Assembly (NCBI RefSeq): GCF_051201015.1
Contig: NZ_JBPEHI010000012.1
DNA: 64,000 nt
Direction: 5' to 3' (one strand)
Origin: Petrimonas sulfuriphila
GTDB taxonomy: Bacteria; Bacteroidota; Bacteroidia; Bacteroidales; Dysgonomonadaceae
Positions 1 through 8,773 of this stretch are shown here, one piece after another. The translations under genes and the position numbers were made by a program. A model generated the notes under the pieces. That model was not told the DNA's origin. It made no database searches and saw only the letters and a program-made list of their open reading frames with translations. The stretch's first letter is position 1; each line of letters opens with the position of its first letter.

Positions 1-2367
1 TCAATTGTCAACATGTTGGGATTGGCAATAAGTCTGGCGTCTGTTATTGTTATTGCGAGGTATATCAATCAGGAAACTACCGTAAATCATTTTGCTTCGG
101 ATCTGAAACACACTTACATCTTATCGATAGAGAATCCCGAAGACGGGCGAAAACGTTTTGGTGGAGCTACTGTACGAGCCGAAGACAACATCCCCTTTCC
201 TCCCTTGTTGAATAATCCTTCGGTAAAAAATACAACTACATTTTTTGCATACGAAGAAGACTTTATCGTTTCAGGCAACCACCGTATCAATGTAAAAGCA
301 ATAGCTGCCGACAGCAATTTCTTTAAAATTCTACCGTTTCCAATACGTTACGGAAGCCATAAAATGATTGATCCCAGCGATGCAATCATTACCGAAAAAT
401 TCGCACAAAAGCTTTTCGGGAAAGAAAATCCAATAGGGAAAAAATTCACCCACTCTTCGGGCGACGAACTAAAAGTGGTTGGAGTTACCGGAAAGCCTTC
501 TTCCAAATCGTTCCTCGCTTTTGATATTCTCCTTGACAAGGATCAGCGCCAATTTATGGCTATACAAGCGTTTACCCTGATCAAATTACACACAGGAGCC
601 GATGTGAGGAAATTAAACGACAGCAATAGACAGTTAGACGAGTCGAGATCTGTCGCTCCCAATCCTGTCCGTCTTCAGTTATTTCCCTTGAAAGATTTTT
701 ACTTCGACCGTACACACGAGGTATGGAAAATAACACGTAACAATGATCTTTCGGTATTTGTGAAGGGGAACAGAAATGCCGTGAAAATACTTCTCGTTGT
801 AGGTATACTCATCTTGTTGGTGGGGCTTTTTAACTTCATCAATATCTATACGGTCATCACATTGAAACGCGGAAAGGAGTTTGGTGTAAAAAAAATATTC
901 GGAGCCGGTAAAGGACAAATATTTTGGCAAATCTATGGTGAAAATCTCCTGATGACGCTAATTGCGGTCTTTTTAGCCTGGTTCTTCATCGAGATAGCTC
1001 AATCGTATTTATCAACCCGGCTTAACTTTGAGGTGATACCAAACCCTGTGTTCAGTATCTTATTTTCAGTTTTAATCCTGATTTTTCTGCCTTTAATAAC
1101 CTCACTACATCCTTATCTCAGGTATCATTATTCAAAGCCCATCGCGTCGCTCCAATCTGTATATGTGCGAGGGGTTTCACTGGCCTCACGCAAAACGTTT
1201 CTGTTTCTGCAATATGTCATCACTTTCGGGTTGATAGTTATTGCTCTCTTTTTTATGAAACAATTGAATTATATGCTAGCCGTCAATCCCGGATACAACA
1301 CCAAAGATGTAATTATGGCAAGAATGATGCACCGTGATATGAATGCTTTCAGAAGCTCCGACATGGAAGCAGCATTCCGCAAAATAAGCGAAAATGCGAC
1401 TCTTGTTAGGGACAGGATGAACAAATCGCCTTTATTTTCAGACTGGGAGTTCGGGCTTCCTGTGTATAATCTGGAAGCGAAAGTTCCGATGAAACGTTCC
1501 GACAGAAGTAATTATCAACCCGTAAGTTCTGTCGGGATGTCGCCTCAATACATGAAGATGTTCGGTTTTCAGTTAAAAGAAGGCCGCTTATGGGATTCAA
1601 CCGATGTGAACGGTGAATTTAAATACATCATCAATGAATCGGCTGCGAAATTATTTGAAATAACTGATATTCGAACGGTAAAACTCGAATCGCAATATAA
1701 AAGAGAAGGAGAAACAGCGCCGATTCATCAGGTAGTGGGTATAATAAAGGATTTTCATACCGGACATTTATCCAAAACGACCACACCATTAGTAATTTCT
1801 TACACTGAACGCGGTTTCCATTTCGATTACCTAATGGCACGTTTCGTTCCCGGAAAACAGAAAGAAGCTTTAGCTTATTTGGAAAATTTATACAAGGAAA
1901 TTAACAACGACGCAGAATTTACGTACAGCCTACTGGAAGACGATATTGCCAAACTTTATGAAGAAGACAAACGGATAAGCCGCGTTTACCTGTTATTTTC
2001 CATCATAGCTATTCTGGTTTCCTGTATGGGATTATTTGCAATTTCGGTTTTCGATATTCGGCAACGTTACCGCGAAATTGCGTTGCGAAAAGTAAACGGT
2101 GCTACGACAAACAATATCATGCATCTGTTTCTGAATAAATACCTGATGCTATTAGCCGTATCTTTTCTAACCGCTATTCCGATCTCATATGTTGTGATAA
2201 GCAAACACCTCGAAAATTTCGCTTATAAAATTTCCGTTTCATCATGGATAGCGATGTTTTCCGTGATATCGGCAATTATTGTAATTTTCGTATCGCTGCT
2301 TACCCTCGTGTGGCAAATAAAGACTGCCATGAGAACAAATCCCGCGAATGCACTAAAGTTGGAATAA
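1..2367 (+). CDS. ABC exporter permease, MacB/FtsX type (5' end outside window)
   Basis: Inner-membrane permease of a MacB-like ABC exporter. The reading frame is open to base 1, upstream of the first ATG at 13, so the N-terminus lies outside the window. The visible chain begins inside a membrane helix. An extracytoplasmic MacB-PCD-like domain follows to about residue 250, then an FtsX block of helices (about 260-375), a further helix near 395-415, a second periplasmic domain, and a second FtsX block from about 665 to the end. The short basic segments EFGVKKIFGAGKG and REIALRKVNGATT sit at equivalent places in the two FtsX blocks and look like the coupling helices that contact the ATPase, which argues for a duplicated permease. 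The partner ATPase gene starts 47 bp downstream. The substrate cannot be told; related Bacteroidota operons carry several such permeases. Confidence 0.9.
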   Translation, partial: SIVNMLGLAISLASVIVIARYINQETTVNHFASDLKHTYILSIENPEDGRKRFGGATVRAEDNIPFPPLLNNPSVKNTTTFFAYEEDFIVSGNHRINVKAIAADSNFFKILPFPIRYGSHKMIDPSDAIITEKFAQKLFGKENPIGKKFTHSSGDELKVVGVTGKPSSKSFLAFDILLDKDQRQFMAIQAFTLIKLHTGADVRKLNDSNRQLDESRSVAPNPVRLQLFPLKDFYFDRTHEVWKITRNNDLSVFVKGNRNAVKILLVVGILILLVGLFNFINIYTVITLKRGKEFGVKKIFGAGKGQIFWQIYGENLLMTLIAVFLAWFFIEIAQSYLSTRLNFEVIPNPVFSILFSVLILIFLPLITSLHPYLRYHYSKPIASLQSVYVRGVSLASRKTFLFLQYVITFGLIVIALFFMKQLNYMLAVNPGYNTKDVIMARMMHRDMNAFRSSDMEAAFRKISENATLVRDRMNKSPLFSDWEFGLPVYNLEAKVPMKRSDRSNYQPVSSVGMSPQYMKMFGFQLKEGRLWDSTDVNGEFKYIINESAAKLFEITDIRTVKLESQYKREGETAPIHQVVGIIKDFHTGHLSKTTTPLVISYTERGFHFDYLMARFVPGKQKEALAYLENLYKEINNDAEFTYSLLEDDIAKLYEEDKRISRVYLLFSIIAILVSCMGLFAISVFDIRQRYREIALRKVNGATTNNIMHLFLNKYLMLLAVSFLTAIPISYVVISKHLENFAYKISVSSWIAMFSVISAIIVIFVSLLTLVWQIKTAMRTNPANALKLE

Positions 2368-2414
2368 TCGCAAAGACACAATTGGTAATTAATAATTTAT
2401 AATTAAAAAAAACT

Positions 2415-3089
2415 ATGATTAAAACAGAAAACTTACAGAAAATCTTCCGCACGGAAGAAGTGGAAACCTGGGCATTGTCCGAAGTAAACATCGAAATCAA
2501 CGAAGGTGAATTTGTTGCCATTATGGGGCCGTCGGGCTGCGGAAAAACCACGTTACTCAATATCTTGGGTTTGCTGGACAACCCCACATCGGGACAGTAT
2601 TTCCTCAACGGAACCGACGTATCTAAATTTACTGAAAACGAACGGACAAACTTGCGGAAAGGTATTATTGGTTTCGTGTTCCAAAGTTTCAACCTCATCG
2701 AGGAACTCAACGTGTACGAAAACATCGAGCTTCCACTCTTATATATGCGAATCCCGGCCGCCGAGCGAAAACAACGGGTGAAAGAGGCAATGAACCGTAT
2801 GGCCATTTCGCATCGGGAGAAACATTTTCCGCAGCAACTTTCGGGCGGTCAGCAACAACGCGTTGCCATTGCTCGTGCCGTAGTCGCCAATCCCAAGCTT
2901 ATCCTTGCTGACGAACCTACCGGAAACTTGGACAGTAAGAACGGCGCAGAAGTGATGAGTTTGCTCACTGATTTGAATAGTGAAGGAACAACCATTGTGA
3001 TGGTTACGCACAGCCAACACGATGCCGGTTATGCCAACCGCATAATTAAATTGTTTGATGGCAAAGTGGTACCAGAAGTGGTGTTGTAG
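2415..3089 (+). CDS. ABC exporter ATP-binding protein, MacB/LolD type
   Basis: Cytoplasmic ATPase that powers the preceding FtsX-type permease. All nucleotide-binding motifs are intact: Walker A GPSGCGKTT (residues 38-46), a Q-loop in FVFQSFNLIEELNV, signature LSGGQQQRVAIARA near residue 140, Walker B LILADEPTGNLD, and the switch histidine in VMVTHS. At 224 aa it is a typical single-domain MacB/LolD-class ATPase. The longer LolD-like loop after the Q-loop supports that class over importer ATPases. It is the last gene of its operon, and a strong hairpin terminator begins 13 bp after the stop codon. Confidence 0.95.
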   Translation: MIKTENLQKIFRTEEVETWALSEVNIEINEGEFVAIMGPSGCGKTTLLNILGLLDNPTSGQYFLNGTDVSKFTENERTNLRKGIIGFVFQSFNLIEELNVYENIELPLLYMRIPAAERKQRVKEAMNRMAISHREKHFPQQLSGGQQQRVAIARAVVANPKLILADEPTGNLDSKNGAEVMSLLTDLNSEGTTIVMVTHSQHDAGYANRIIKLFDGKVVPEVVL

Positions 3090-3101
3090 TCATATTCCTT
3101 A

Positions 3102-3146
3102 AAAGAAAATCCCTTGCAAATAAATAATTTGCAAGGGATTTTCTTT
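3102..3146. terminator. Bidirectional hairpin terminator between ABC operon and tRNA-Ser
   Basis: A perfect 20-bp inverted repeat (arms 3102-3121 and 3127-3146) surrounds a 5-nt loop. Its core is TCCCTTGCAAAT/ATTTGCAAGGGA, flanked by A-rich and T-rich ends, so it reads as an intrinsic terminator on both strands. It should end the ABC operon on the plus strand and the tRNA transcript on the minus strand. Confidence 0.9.
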
Positions 3147-3151
3147 CTTAG

Positions 3152-3238
3152 CGGAAGCGGGGGGATTCGAACCCCCGGTACAGTTACCCGTACGTCAGTT
3201 TAGCAAACTGGTGGTTTCAGCCACTCACCCACACTTCC
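3152..3238 (-). tRNA. tRNA-Ser(GCU)
   Basis: Read on the minus strand this folds as a class II tRNA. The acceptor stem is GGAAGTG/CGCTTCC with one G-U pair, followed by a D-arm containing GAGTGGCTGAA, an anticodon loop TTGCTAA with anticodon GCU, a long variable arm with stem GTAC/GTAC, and a T-arm GGGGG-TTCGAAT-CCCCC. Length is 87 nt with discriminator G. The 3' CCA is not encoded. The outermost anticodon-stem pair is a C/A mismatch. The long variable arm and GCU anticodon identify serine (AGC/AGU codons). Confidence 0.95.
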
Positions 3239-3265
3239 CGGTAGGACTTCCGACCAAATTGGGTG

Positions 3266-3273
3266 CAAATATA
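3266..3273 (-). promoter_or_regulatory. -7 promoter element for tRNA-Ser
   Basis: The minus strand reads TATATTTG, matching the Bacteroidota TAnnTTTG -7 box, 28 bp upstream of the tRNA 5' end. Confidence 0.6.
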
Positions 3274-3327
3274 CAAGATTGTTTTCATCTTGTCAAAAAA
3301 AACGGGAGATTTCTATTTAAATCTTCC

Positions 3328-3335
3328 TACATTTG
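3328..3335 (+). promoter_or_regulatory. -7 promoter element for mltG
   Basis: TACATTTG matches the TAnnTTTG box 28 bp before the ATG at 3364. It rules out the longer frame starting at 3211, which would also run antisense through the tRNA gene. Confidence 0.6.
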
Positions 3336-3363
3336 TGCAGTTTTTCAAATCACTTTTGGACGT

Positions 3364-4404
3364 ATGGAGCAAAAACCAAAAAGAAAAGGCAGAAAAATTT
3401 TTCTATGGGCAATACTTTCCCTGTTGCTGATAATAATTGCAGGGGTAGTTGTTGTCAGAAAAACCATTTTCAAGCCATTCAGCCTGGAAGAAACGGTGTA
3501 CATTTATATTGATAACGAGAAGAACTACGAAGAGGTAATCATCCAATTAAAAAAAGCGGACCTGCCGTCGGAGCAGCTCTTCAGGATCTTGTCGGAAAGG
3601 ATGAACTATCCCAGCAACATAAAAACTGGAAGATATGCCGTTAAAGACGGGATGACCATGCCCGACGTGATTCGCATGCTGCGTGCCGGAATTCAAACAC
3701 CGGTAAAACTCACGTTCAACAATGTCCGTACCAAGGAAGACCTGGCCGGTAGAATCTCACAGCAACTGATGATGGACAGCACCCTATTGGTAAACGCACT
3801 GAATGACCCGGAAAAAATAAAAGAGGTCGGGTTTGACCAAAACACGCTGACGGCCCTGTTTATCCCCAACACCTATGAAGTGTACTGGGACACAAGCATT
3901 GACCATTTCCTCAACCGGATGAAAAAGGAATACGATCGCTTCTGGAGCGACGCACGGAAAAGTAAAGCGGAAAAAATCGGATTATCACCGGTGCAGGTTT
4001 CTACACTGGCATCGATTGTGGAAGAAGAGGCCACCTACTCCGACGAATATCCGGTTGTGGCCGGATTGTATCTCAACCGGTTAAAAAAAGGGATGCGGCT
4101 TGAGGCTGATCCGACGGTGAAATTTGCCGTTGGCGATTTCTCGTTGCGGCGTATCTTGTTCCGTCACCTGGAAGTGGAATCACCTTATAACACCTACAGG
4201 AATACCGGATTACCACCCGGGCCAATCCGAATACCATCCATCCAGGCTATTGACGGAACCTTGTCTCCACAACAGCACAATTATCTTTTTATGTGCGCTA
4301 AAGAAGATCTGTCGGGCAGGCATAATTTTGCGGCCACTCACGCAGAGCATTCGCGCAATGCAGCGCGTTACCAGCGGGCGCTCAATGAAAGGGGTATCTT
4401 TTAA
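3364..4404 (+). CDS. mltG: Endolytic murein transglycosylase MltG
   Basis: Inner-membrane lytic transglycosylase that cuts nascent peptidoglycan strands and limits glycan length. At 346 aa it has the family's usual size. A basic N-terminus is followed by one membrane anchor (about residues 15-38), then the LysM-like and YceG domains in the periplasm. The catalytic region is clear: SIVEEEATYSDEYPVVAGL contains the catalytic glutamate, followed by NRLKKGMRLEADPTV and NTGLPPGPIRIPS, all family hallmarks. The start at 3364 is chosen because a -7 promoter box lies just upstream and because MEQKPKRKGRK fits a cytoplasmic tail. It stands alone and converges with the aldo/keto reductase gene 6 bp away. 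Confidence 0.93.
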   Translation: MEQKPKRKGRKIFLWAILSLLLIIIAGVVVVRKTIFKPFSLEETVYIYIDNEKNYEEVIIQLKKADLPSEQLFRILSERMNYPSNIKTGRYAVKDGMTMPDVIRMLRAGIQTPVKLTFNNVRTKEDLAGRISQQLMMDSTLLVNALNDPEKIKEVGFDQNTLTALFIPNTYEVYWDTSIDHFLNRMKKEYDRFWSDARKSKAEKIGLSPVQVSTLASIVEEEATYSDEYPVVAGLYLNRLKKGMRLEADPTVKFAVGDFSLRRILFRHLEVESPYNTYRNTGLPPGPIRIPSIQAIDGTLSPQQHNYLFMCAKEDLSGRHNFAATHAEHSRNAARYQRALNERGIF

Positions 4405-4410
4405 AACACC

Positions 4411-5235
4411 TCAGAAAGTTATCTCGTCGGGGTGGATACCCGTCCGGTAATTTCTGTCGAGTGACCGGATGAACTGCATTTCTTCCGGGGTGAGTTCAAA
4501 ATCAAAAATATCCAGGTTCGCTTGCTGTCGTTCTTGGCTGGACGATTTGGGAATAGCAATCACTCCACGTTGAAGATCCCACCTCAACACGACCTGAGCG
4601 GGTGACTTTCCATACCTCTCCCCTATTTCCTGCAATACCTGCTCTTTGAGAAGAGGGACCTTATTGCTTCCCAACGGGCTCCAGGCTTCACAAATGATCC
4701 CGTTTTCCGCACAGAAACCGACCAAATCATCCAACACCACATAAGGATGCATCTCGACCTGGTTCACAGCCGGTGGGATGTTTGCCTCTTCCAGAATTGT
4801 TTCAAGATGATGTTGCAGGTGGTTGCTTAATCCAATGGATTTCGCTTTCCCCGAAGCGTAGATTTTCTCCATTTGCCGCCAGGTGGAAACAAGCTTTCCT
4901 TTTACGGGCCAGTGGATCAGATAAAGATCGATGTAGCCGATATTCAACAGTTGCATGCTCCTGTCGAAAGCCTGCGGAACAGCTTCTTTCATCACATCAT
5001 CCCCCCAAAGTTTGGTGGTGACAAAAATCTCTTCACGCGGTATTCCGCTCTCACGAATAGCTTTGCCGATCGGAGCTTCGTTGCCGTATAAAGTTGCCGT
5101 GTCAATATGTCTGTAACCCACATCCAAAGCCGTCCTGATAGCACGATAAACATCATTATCTGTTTCCCCAATTCTGTAGGTTCCTAGACCCAGCATAGGT
5201 ATTTTGATGCCGTTATTCAATAAAGTATATTCCAT
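4411..5235 (-). CDS. Aldo/keto reductase (2,5-diketo-D-gluconate reductase type)
   Basis: Cytosolic NADPH-dependent carbonyl reductase of the AKR superfamily, TIM-barrel fold, 274 aa. The catalytic tetrad is visible: Asp45 and Tyr50 in HIDTATLYGNE, Lys75 in TTKLWGDD, and His108 in LIHWPVKG. The C-terminal cofactor segment IPKSSSQERQQAN is also present. It most resembles the AKR5/2,5-diketogluconate reductase and methylglyoxal reductase branch, whose members have broad aldehyde and keto-sugar specificity, so the substrate cannot be named. Only 2 bp separate it from ribF upstream, so the two are probably cotranscribed, without an obvious biochemical link. Confidence 0.9.
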   Translation of the reverse strand: MEYTLLNNGIKIPMLGLGTYRIGETDNDVYRAIRTALDVGYRHIDTATLYGNEAPIGKAIRESGIPREEIFVTTKLWGDDVMKEAVPQAFDRSMQLLNIGYIDLYLIHWPVKGKLVSTWRQMEKIYASGKAKSIGLSNHLQHHLETILEEANIPPAVNQVEMHPYVVLDDLVGFCAENGIICEAWSPLGSNKVPLLKEQVLQEIGERYGKSPAQVVLRWDLQRGVIAIPKSSSQERQQANLDIFDFELTPEEMQFIRSLDRNYRTGIHPDEITF

Positions 5236-5237
5236 GT

Positions 5238-6173
5238 TTATACGTTTTTCAACCGTTTTATCACATTGTCCTTATCCCGGTATATTTGATCAATAAGCTG
5301 TTGGATACTTTCAAATTTTTCATCCCCACGGATGAAATCGATAAATTCAACCGTCAACGACTCGTTGTACAGGTCTCCGTCGAAATCGAAAATATTCACT
5401 TCAACACTGATCTCCGTTCCGTTCTGCAATGTCGGACGCGTACCGATATATAACATTCCCTGATGTGTTTTATCCCTAAAGTGAACCAAGACGGCGTAAA
5501 CCCCCAATAGAGGGACGACCTTGTATTTCTCCCACGCTTTCACATTGGCAGTCGGAAAGCCGATGGTCCGCCCCACCTGATAACCTTCCACTATTTTTCC
5601 CGACAGGGTATAATTGTAAGTCAGCAATTGATTGGCCTTCGCAATTTCACCCTTCATCAACAAACGCCTGATCCGGGAAGAGCTCACATCTTCGCCATCT
5701 ACACGCATTTCCGTAGCCTGAATAATATTCATCCCTACAGCCTTGCCATATAATACATACTCCTTGATGCCCTCTTCCCGGTTGTGTCCGAACCGGTGAT
5801 CGTAACCCACCAACATAGTATGGACATGAATCTTCTCTTTCAGTACCCGGGTAATAAATTCACTGGCCGTCAACTTCGACAGCTCCACGGTAAACGGCAG
5901 ACTGATGCAATAATCTATTCCTGTCGCGGCCAACTGCTCCAGTTTTTCTTCATAACCGCAAAGCAATTTAGGCTGATAATCAGCGTGCAGTACCTTTCTC
6001 GGATGTACAGGAAAAGTGACCACGGCTGATGGCAGACCTAGCCGGTCAGCTTCCGTTTTTACCTGTTCTATCAGGTGCCGGTGGCCGATGTGAACTCCAT
6101 CAAAAAAGCCCAGGGTAGCGACGACCTCAGGTAGTTCCGTTTCAATTCTATGGGTTAAATCAATGACTTGCAA
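5238..6173 (-). CDS. ribF: Bifunctional riboflavin kinase / FAD synthetase
   Basis: Converts riboflavin to FMN and then to FAD. The N-terminal half is the nucleotidyltransferase (FAD synthetase) domain with GFFDGVHIGHRHLI, VGYDHRFGHNREEG and the SSSRIRRLL segment. The C-terminal half is the flavokinase beta-barrel, with GRTIGFPTAN and the catalytic-region glutamate in GTEISVEVNIFDFDGDLY. Its 311 aa is the normal bacterial length. No FMN riboswitch is visible upstream. It leads a two-gene unit with the aldo/keto reductase. Another flavin gene, ribD, lies about 27 kb away in this window. Confidence 0.95.
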   Translation of the reverse strand: MQVIDLTHRIETELPEVVATLGFFDGVHIGHRHLIEQVKTEADRLGLPSAVVTFPVHPRKVLHADYQPKLLCGYEEKLEQLAATGIDYCISLPFTVELSKLTASEFITRVLKEKIHVHTMLVGYDHRFGHNREEGIKEYVLYGKAVGMNIIQATEMRVDGEDVSSSRIRRLLMKGEIAKANQLLTYNYTLSGKIVEGYQVGRTIGFPTANVKAWEKYKVVPLLGVYAVLVHFRDKTHQGMLYIGTRPTLQNGTEISVEVNIFDFDGDLYNESLTVEFIDFIRGDEKFESIQQLIDQIYRDKDNVIKRLKNV

Positions 6174-6231
6174 AATTTCTCCTTTTTGTGAGTATTCTTA
6201 ACGCCTGAACGTTGCTTTTGGTTTTGGCATG

Positions 6232-6264
6232 TAATAAAAGACCCCGAAACAGAATTTCGAGGTC
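6232..6264 (-). terminator. Intrinsic terminator after the serine palmitoyltransferase gene
   Basis: On the minus strand a hairpin GACCTCGAAA...TTTCGGGGTC (one G-U pair) is followed by TTTTATTAC. It begins about 22 bp past the stop codon of the gene ending at 6287. Confidence 0.65.
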
Positions 6265-6286
6265 TCACAGCTGTCTGTGCTGTATG

Positions 6287-7477
6287 CTAGATTACGCCAT
6301 ACTTCCTGAACATTTTTTCAATATGATCTATGGCGTAGTCAATTTGTTCGTATGTATGTGTTGCCATCAACGAGAAACGGAGAAGGGTTTCGTTGGGTGC
6401 AACAGCAGGCGGAACAACCGGATTCACAAAAATACCTTCTTCAAACAGTTGTTTCGTAATGGCAAATGTTTTCTCATCACTACGGATATAGAGCGGAATA
6501 ATCGGTGTAGATGTAGGCCCTACCTCGAACCCGCGGTCTTTGAATTGTTGAATGGTGTAATGCGTCAGCTCCCACAAATTCTTTATCCTTTCGGGTTCCG
6601 CACGCAAGATATCCAGGGCCGCAGATGCAGCAGCAGTCGCAGCAGGTGTTATGCTCGCGCTAAAAATATAGGTCCGGGCATTGTGCCGCAGGTAGTTGAT
6701 CGTGTGATAATCCCCGGCGATGAACCCACCGATAGAGGCCAGGGATTTGCTGAAAGTCCCCATAATAAGGTCCACATCGGGTAGTAATCCGAAATGGTCG
6801 CAAGTGCCCTTCCCGTTGTACCTCCTCCCCAAAACTCCCAGTCCGTGCGCTTCATCTACCATGATGTTGGCGTTATACTTTCTGGCCAGCTTAACGATTC
6901 CCGGCAAATCCGCCAGGTCCCCCTCCATACTGAATACGCCATCTACCACAATCAGTTTCACCTTGTTGGGATCGCAACGCTTCAGTTGCCTTTCGAGCGA
7001 TACCATATCGTTGTGACGGAATTTGAACTTGGTTGAGAAAGAGACACGAATACCTTCGATAATGGAGGCGTGGTTCCGCTCATCCCATATGATGTAATCC
7101 TCTCGTCCGGTAATCGCACCCAGGACACCTTCGTTGACAGTGAATCCGGTGGAGAAAACGATAGCGTCATCTTTTCTTAAAAAATTAGCCAACTTACGCT
7201 CGAGTTCTATATGAATATCCAGTGTCCCGTTTAAAAAACGTGAACCAGCCATACCTGTTCCGTATTTTTGGGTGGCTTCAACAGCCGCTTCCTTTACTTT
7301 GGGATGATTGGTGAGCCCCAGGTAAGCGTTTGACCCAAACATCAACACTTTCTTACCGTTGATAACTACCTCCGTGTCCTGATCGCTTTCGATAACCCTG
7401 AAATATGGATAAATGCCTGCCGCTTTAAATTTCTGCGGGGCATCATATTTCATCATCTTCTCTTTTAACAGATTCAT
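6287..7477 (-). CDS. spt: Serine palmitoyltransferase (PLP-dependent alpha-oxoamine synthase)
   Basis: PLP enzyme that condenses serine with a fatty acyl-CoA to 3-ketosphinganine, the first step of sphingolipid synthesis in Bacteroidota. The 396-aa chain carries the oxoamine-synthase core: SNAYLGLTNHPKV, GTGMAGSRFLNGT, VDEAHGLGVLG (residues 207-217) and GTFSKSLASIGGF with the PLP-binding Lys244. The N-terminus (KYDAPQKFKAAGIYPYFRVIE) resembles the Bacteroides Spt enzyme from memory more than KBL or BioF. Closely related oxoamine synthases (2-amino-3-ketobutyrate ligase, 8-amino-7-oxononanoate synthase) share all these motifs, so the substrate is inferred from family resemblance. It is a single-gene unit with its own -7 box and terminator. 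Confidence 0.85.
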   Translation of the reverse strand: MNLLKEKMMKYDAPQKFKAAGIYPYFRVIESDQDTEVVINGKKVLMFGSNAYLGLTNHPKVKEAAVEATQKYGTGMAGSRFLNGTLDIHIELERKLANFLRKDDAIVFSTGFTVNEGVLGAITGREDYIIWDERNHASIIEGIRVSFSTKFKFRHNDMVSLERQLKRCDPNKVKLIVVDGVFSMEGDLADLPGIVKLARKYNANIMVDEAHGLGVLGRRYNGKGTCDHFGLLPDVDLIMGTFSKSLASIGGFIAGDYHTINYLRHNARTYIFSASITPAATAAASAALDILRAEPERIKNLWELTHYTIQQFKDRGFEVGPTSTPIIPLYIRSDEKTFAITKQLFEEGIFVNPVVPPAVAPNETLLRFSLMATHTYEQIDYAIDHIEKMFRKYGVI

Positions 7478-7535
7478 CAGATAAAAATTAAAATGAGTTT
7501 GGATATTTTATCTATTTCCAATAAAAACCAGGATA

Positions 7536-7543
7536 CAAAGATA
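7536..7543 (-). promoter_or_regulatory. -7 promoter element for spt
   Basis: The minus strand reads TATCTTTG, a full TAnnTTTG match, 59 bp upstream of the spt start codon. The rest of the 277-bp gap before the ferritin gene is AT-rich, with no other element I can support. Confidence 0.6.
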
Positions 7544-7754
7544 CGAATATTTCTCATAATGCGAAGTGGGCAGGTAAAAATATACTTTCAAATCAAAACA
7601 ACTGATAATATGACACTTGACCTCTTTTACCTTTTTGTTTCAGGTTATTGAAAACCCGGTCGAGTGGCACAAAAAGCAAAACCAAACGTAAACATTTTCA
7701 TGAGAAAAACGTTTAACAGGGTAGGATTAACGAATTATTAAAAAAACAAACACT

Positions 7755-8276
7755 ATGGTAAGTAAAAATTTAGAAAAAGCTATCAACGAGCAAGTTAATG
7801 CAGAGTTCTGGTCAGCCTATCTGTATCTGTCCATGTCGGCTCATTTCGCCAATGAAGGATTGATGGGATTTGCTAACTGGTTTAAAGTACAGTTTCAGGA
7901 AGAACAAGACCACGCCCTCAAATTCATGGATTACCTGATTGCCAAAGGCAACAAGGTGGAGTTGAAACCGATTGAGAAAGTAGATACCTCATGGGAATCT
8001 ATATTAAAAGCTTTCGAAGACACCCTGGCACACGAAAAAGTGGTGACCGGACTGATTAACAATCTGGTAGGCTTAGCCAGGAGCGAAAACGACTATGCGA
8101 CCGAAAACATGCTTCAATGGTTTGTAAACGAGCAGGTTGAAGAAGAAGAAACCGCGCAGGGAATGATCGACAGCCTGAAACTGATCGGCACCAACGGCTT
8201 CGGAATCTATACAATGGACAAAGAACTGGCACAACGCAGCTATACTCCGCTTAACACCGCTACAACTGGTGCATAG
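7755..8276 (+). CDS. ftnA: Ferritin (non-haem)
   Basis: Iron-storage protein that forms a 24-subunit shell, oxidises Fe(II) and stores ferric mineral in the cytosol. At 173 aa it matches bacterial FtnA. Ferroxidase ligands are visible: Glu17 (NAEFWSAYLYL), Glu49/Glu50 and His53 in FQEEQDHALKF, a glutamate near 94 (LAHEKVVTG), and the VNEQVEEEE segment near 127. There is no haem-binding methionine pattern, so it is not a bacterioferritin. It is a single-gene unit ending at a strong terminator. I cannot identify a clear -7 box upstream or an iron- or redox-responsive operator. Confidence 0.96.
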   Translation: MVSKNLEKAINEQVNAEFWSAYLYLSMSAHFANEGLMGFANWFKVQFQEEQDHALKFMDYLIAKGNKVELKPIEKVDTSWESILKAFEDTLAHEKVVTGLINNLVGLARSENDYATENMLQWFVNEQVEEEETAQGMIDSLKLIGTNGFGIYTMDKELAQRSYTPLNTATTGA

Positions 8277-8297
8277 TTTTTTCAACCAGACACACTC

Positions 8298-8329
8298 AGG
8301 AGCCTTCTTCGCCGAAAGGCTCCTTTTTT
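8298..8329 (+). terminator. Intrinsic terminator after ftnA
   Basis: The hairpin AGGAGCCTT (8298-8306) / AAGGCTCCT (8316-8324) is followed by six T residues, 22 bp past the ferritin stop codon. Confidence 0.92.
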
Positions 8330-8452
8330 GTTTGGTTAACTTTTCAGCGAAGAGAGTCTCTGAATAAACTTTTTAGGTTAAACTTCATCTAACATCCTGT
8401 TCTTTATCGGACTTTAGCAAGTACAAGTATAATGCATATTAAAAACTTGAAA

Positions 8453-8758
8453 ATGGAAAGAAAATACAAAAAGCTCTTCAAATGCATGGTGCTCGACGCT
8501 ATCGGTATGGCGTCAGCAGCCCTACCCGTCATCGATGTTGTGTGGGCACCCATCGCGGCATCCATCAGCTACAGGATGTTCGGGGAGAAAAGGGGAAAAT
8601 ACACATCCGTTATCACCTTTATTGAAGAAATACTACCCGTTACCGATGTAATTCCATCGTTTACTATTTTTTGGTTTTTATTCGATTTTCTGGGTGTCGG
8701 GAAAGAAGCCAAAACGGCCAATCCCCCTGTGGATACAGATTTTGTCGAAATCAACTGA
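8453..8758 (+). CDS. Small hydrophobic protein of unknown function
   Basis: I do not recognise the family. The ATG at 8453 gives 101 aa; an in-frame ATG at 8432 would add seven residues, and neither has a strong ribosome-binding site. The N-terminus is basic (MERKYKKLFK). Two hydrophobic segments follow, about residues 13-38 and 62-83 (PSFTIFWFLFDFLGVG), and the tail is acidic. The pattern LPVIDVVWAPIAA...LPVTDVIPSFTIFW repeats a proline-aspartate motif in the two halves, which looks like a short duplicated hairpin membrane protein. It lies 15 bp before the TraB-type lipoprotein gene and may be cotranscribed with it. Confidence 0.7.
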   Translation: MERKYKKLFKCMVLDAIGMASAALPVIDVVWAPIAASISYRMFGEKRGKYTSVITFIEEILPVTDVIPSFTIFWFLFDFLGVGKEAKTANPPVDTDFVEIN

Positions 8759-8773
8759 TACCGTTATAATTTT

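Noticed and set aside
2300..2806. Minus-strand open frame of 168 codons
   Set aside because: Antisense to the junction of the ABC permease and ATPase genes.
3211..3363. N-terminal extension of mltG to an earlier start
   Set aside because: It would run antisense through the tRNA-Ser gene, and a -7 box at 3328 places the transcript start downstream of it.
6212..6784. Plus-strand open frame of 190 codons
   Set aside because: Antisense to the 3' end of the serine palmitoyltransferase gene and its terminator; Cys/Arg-rich shadow composition.
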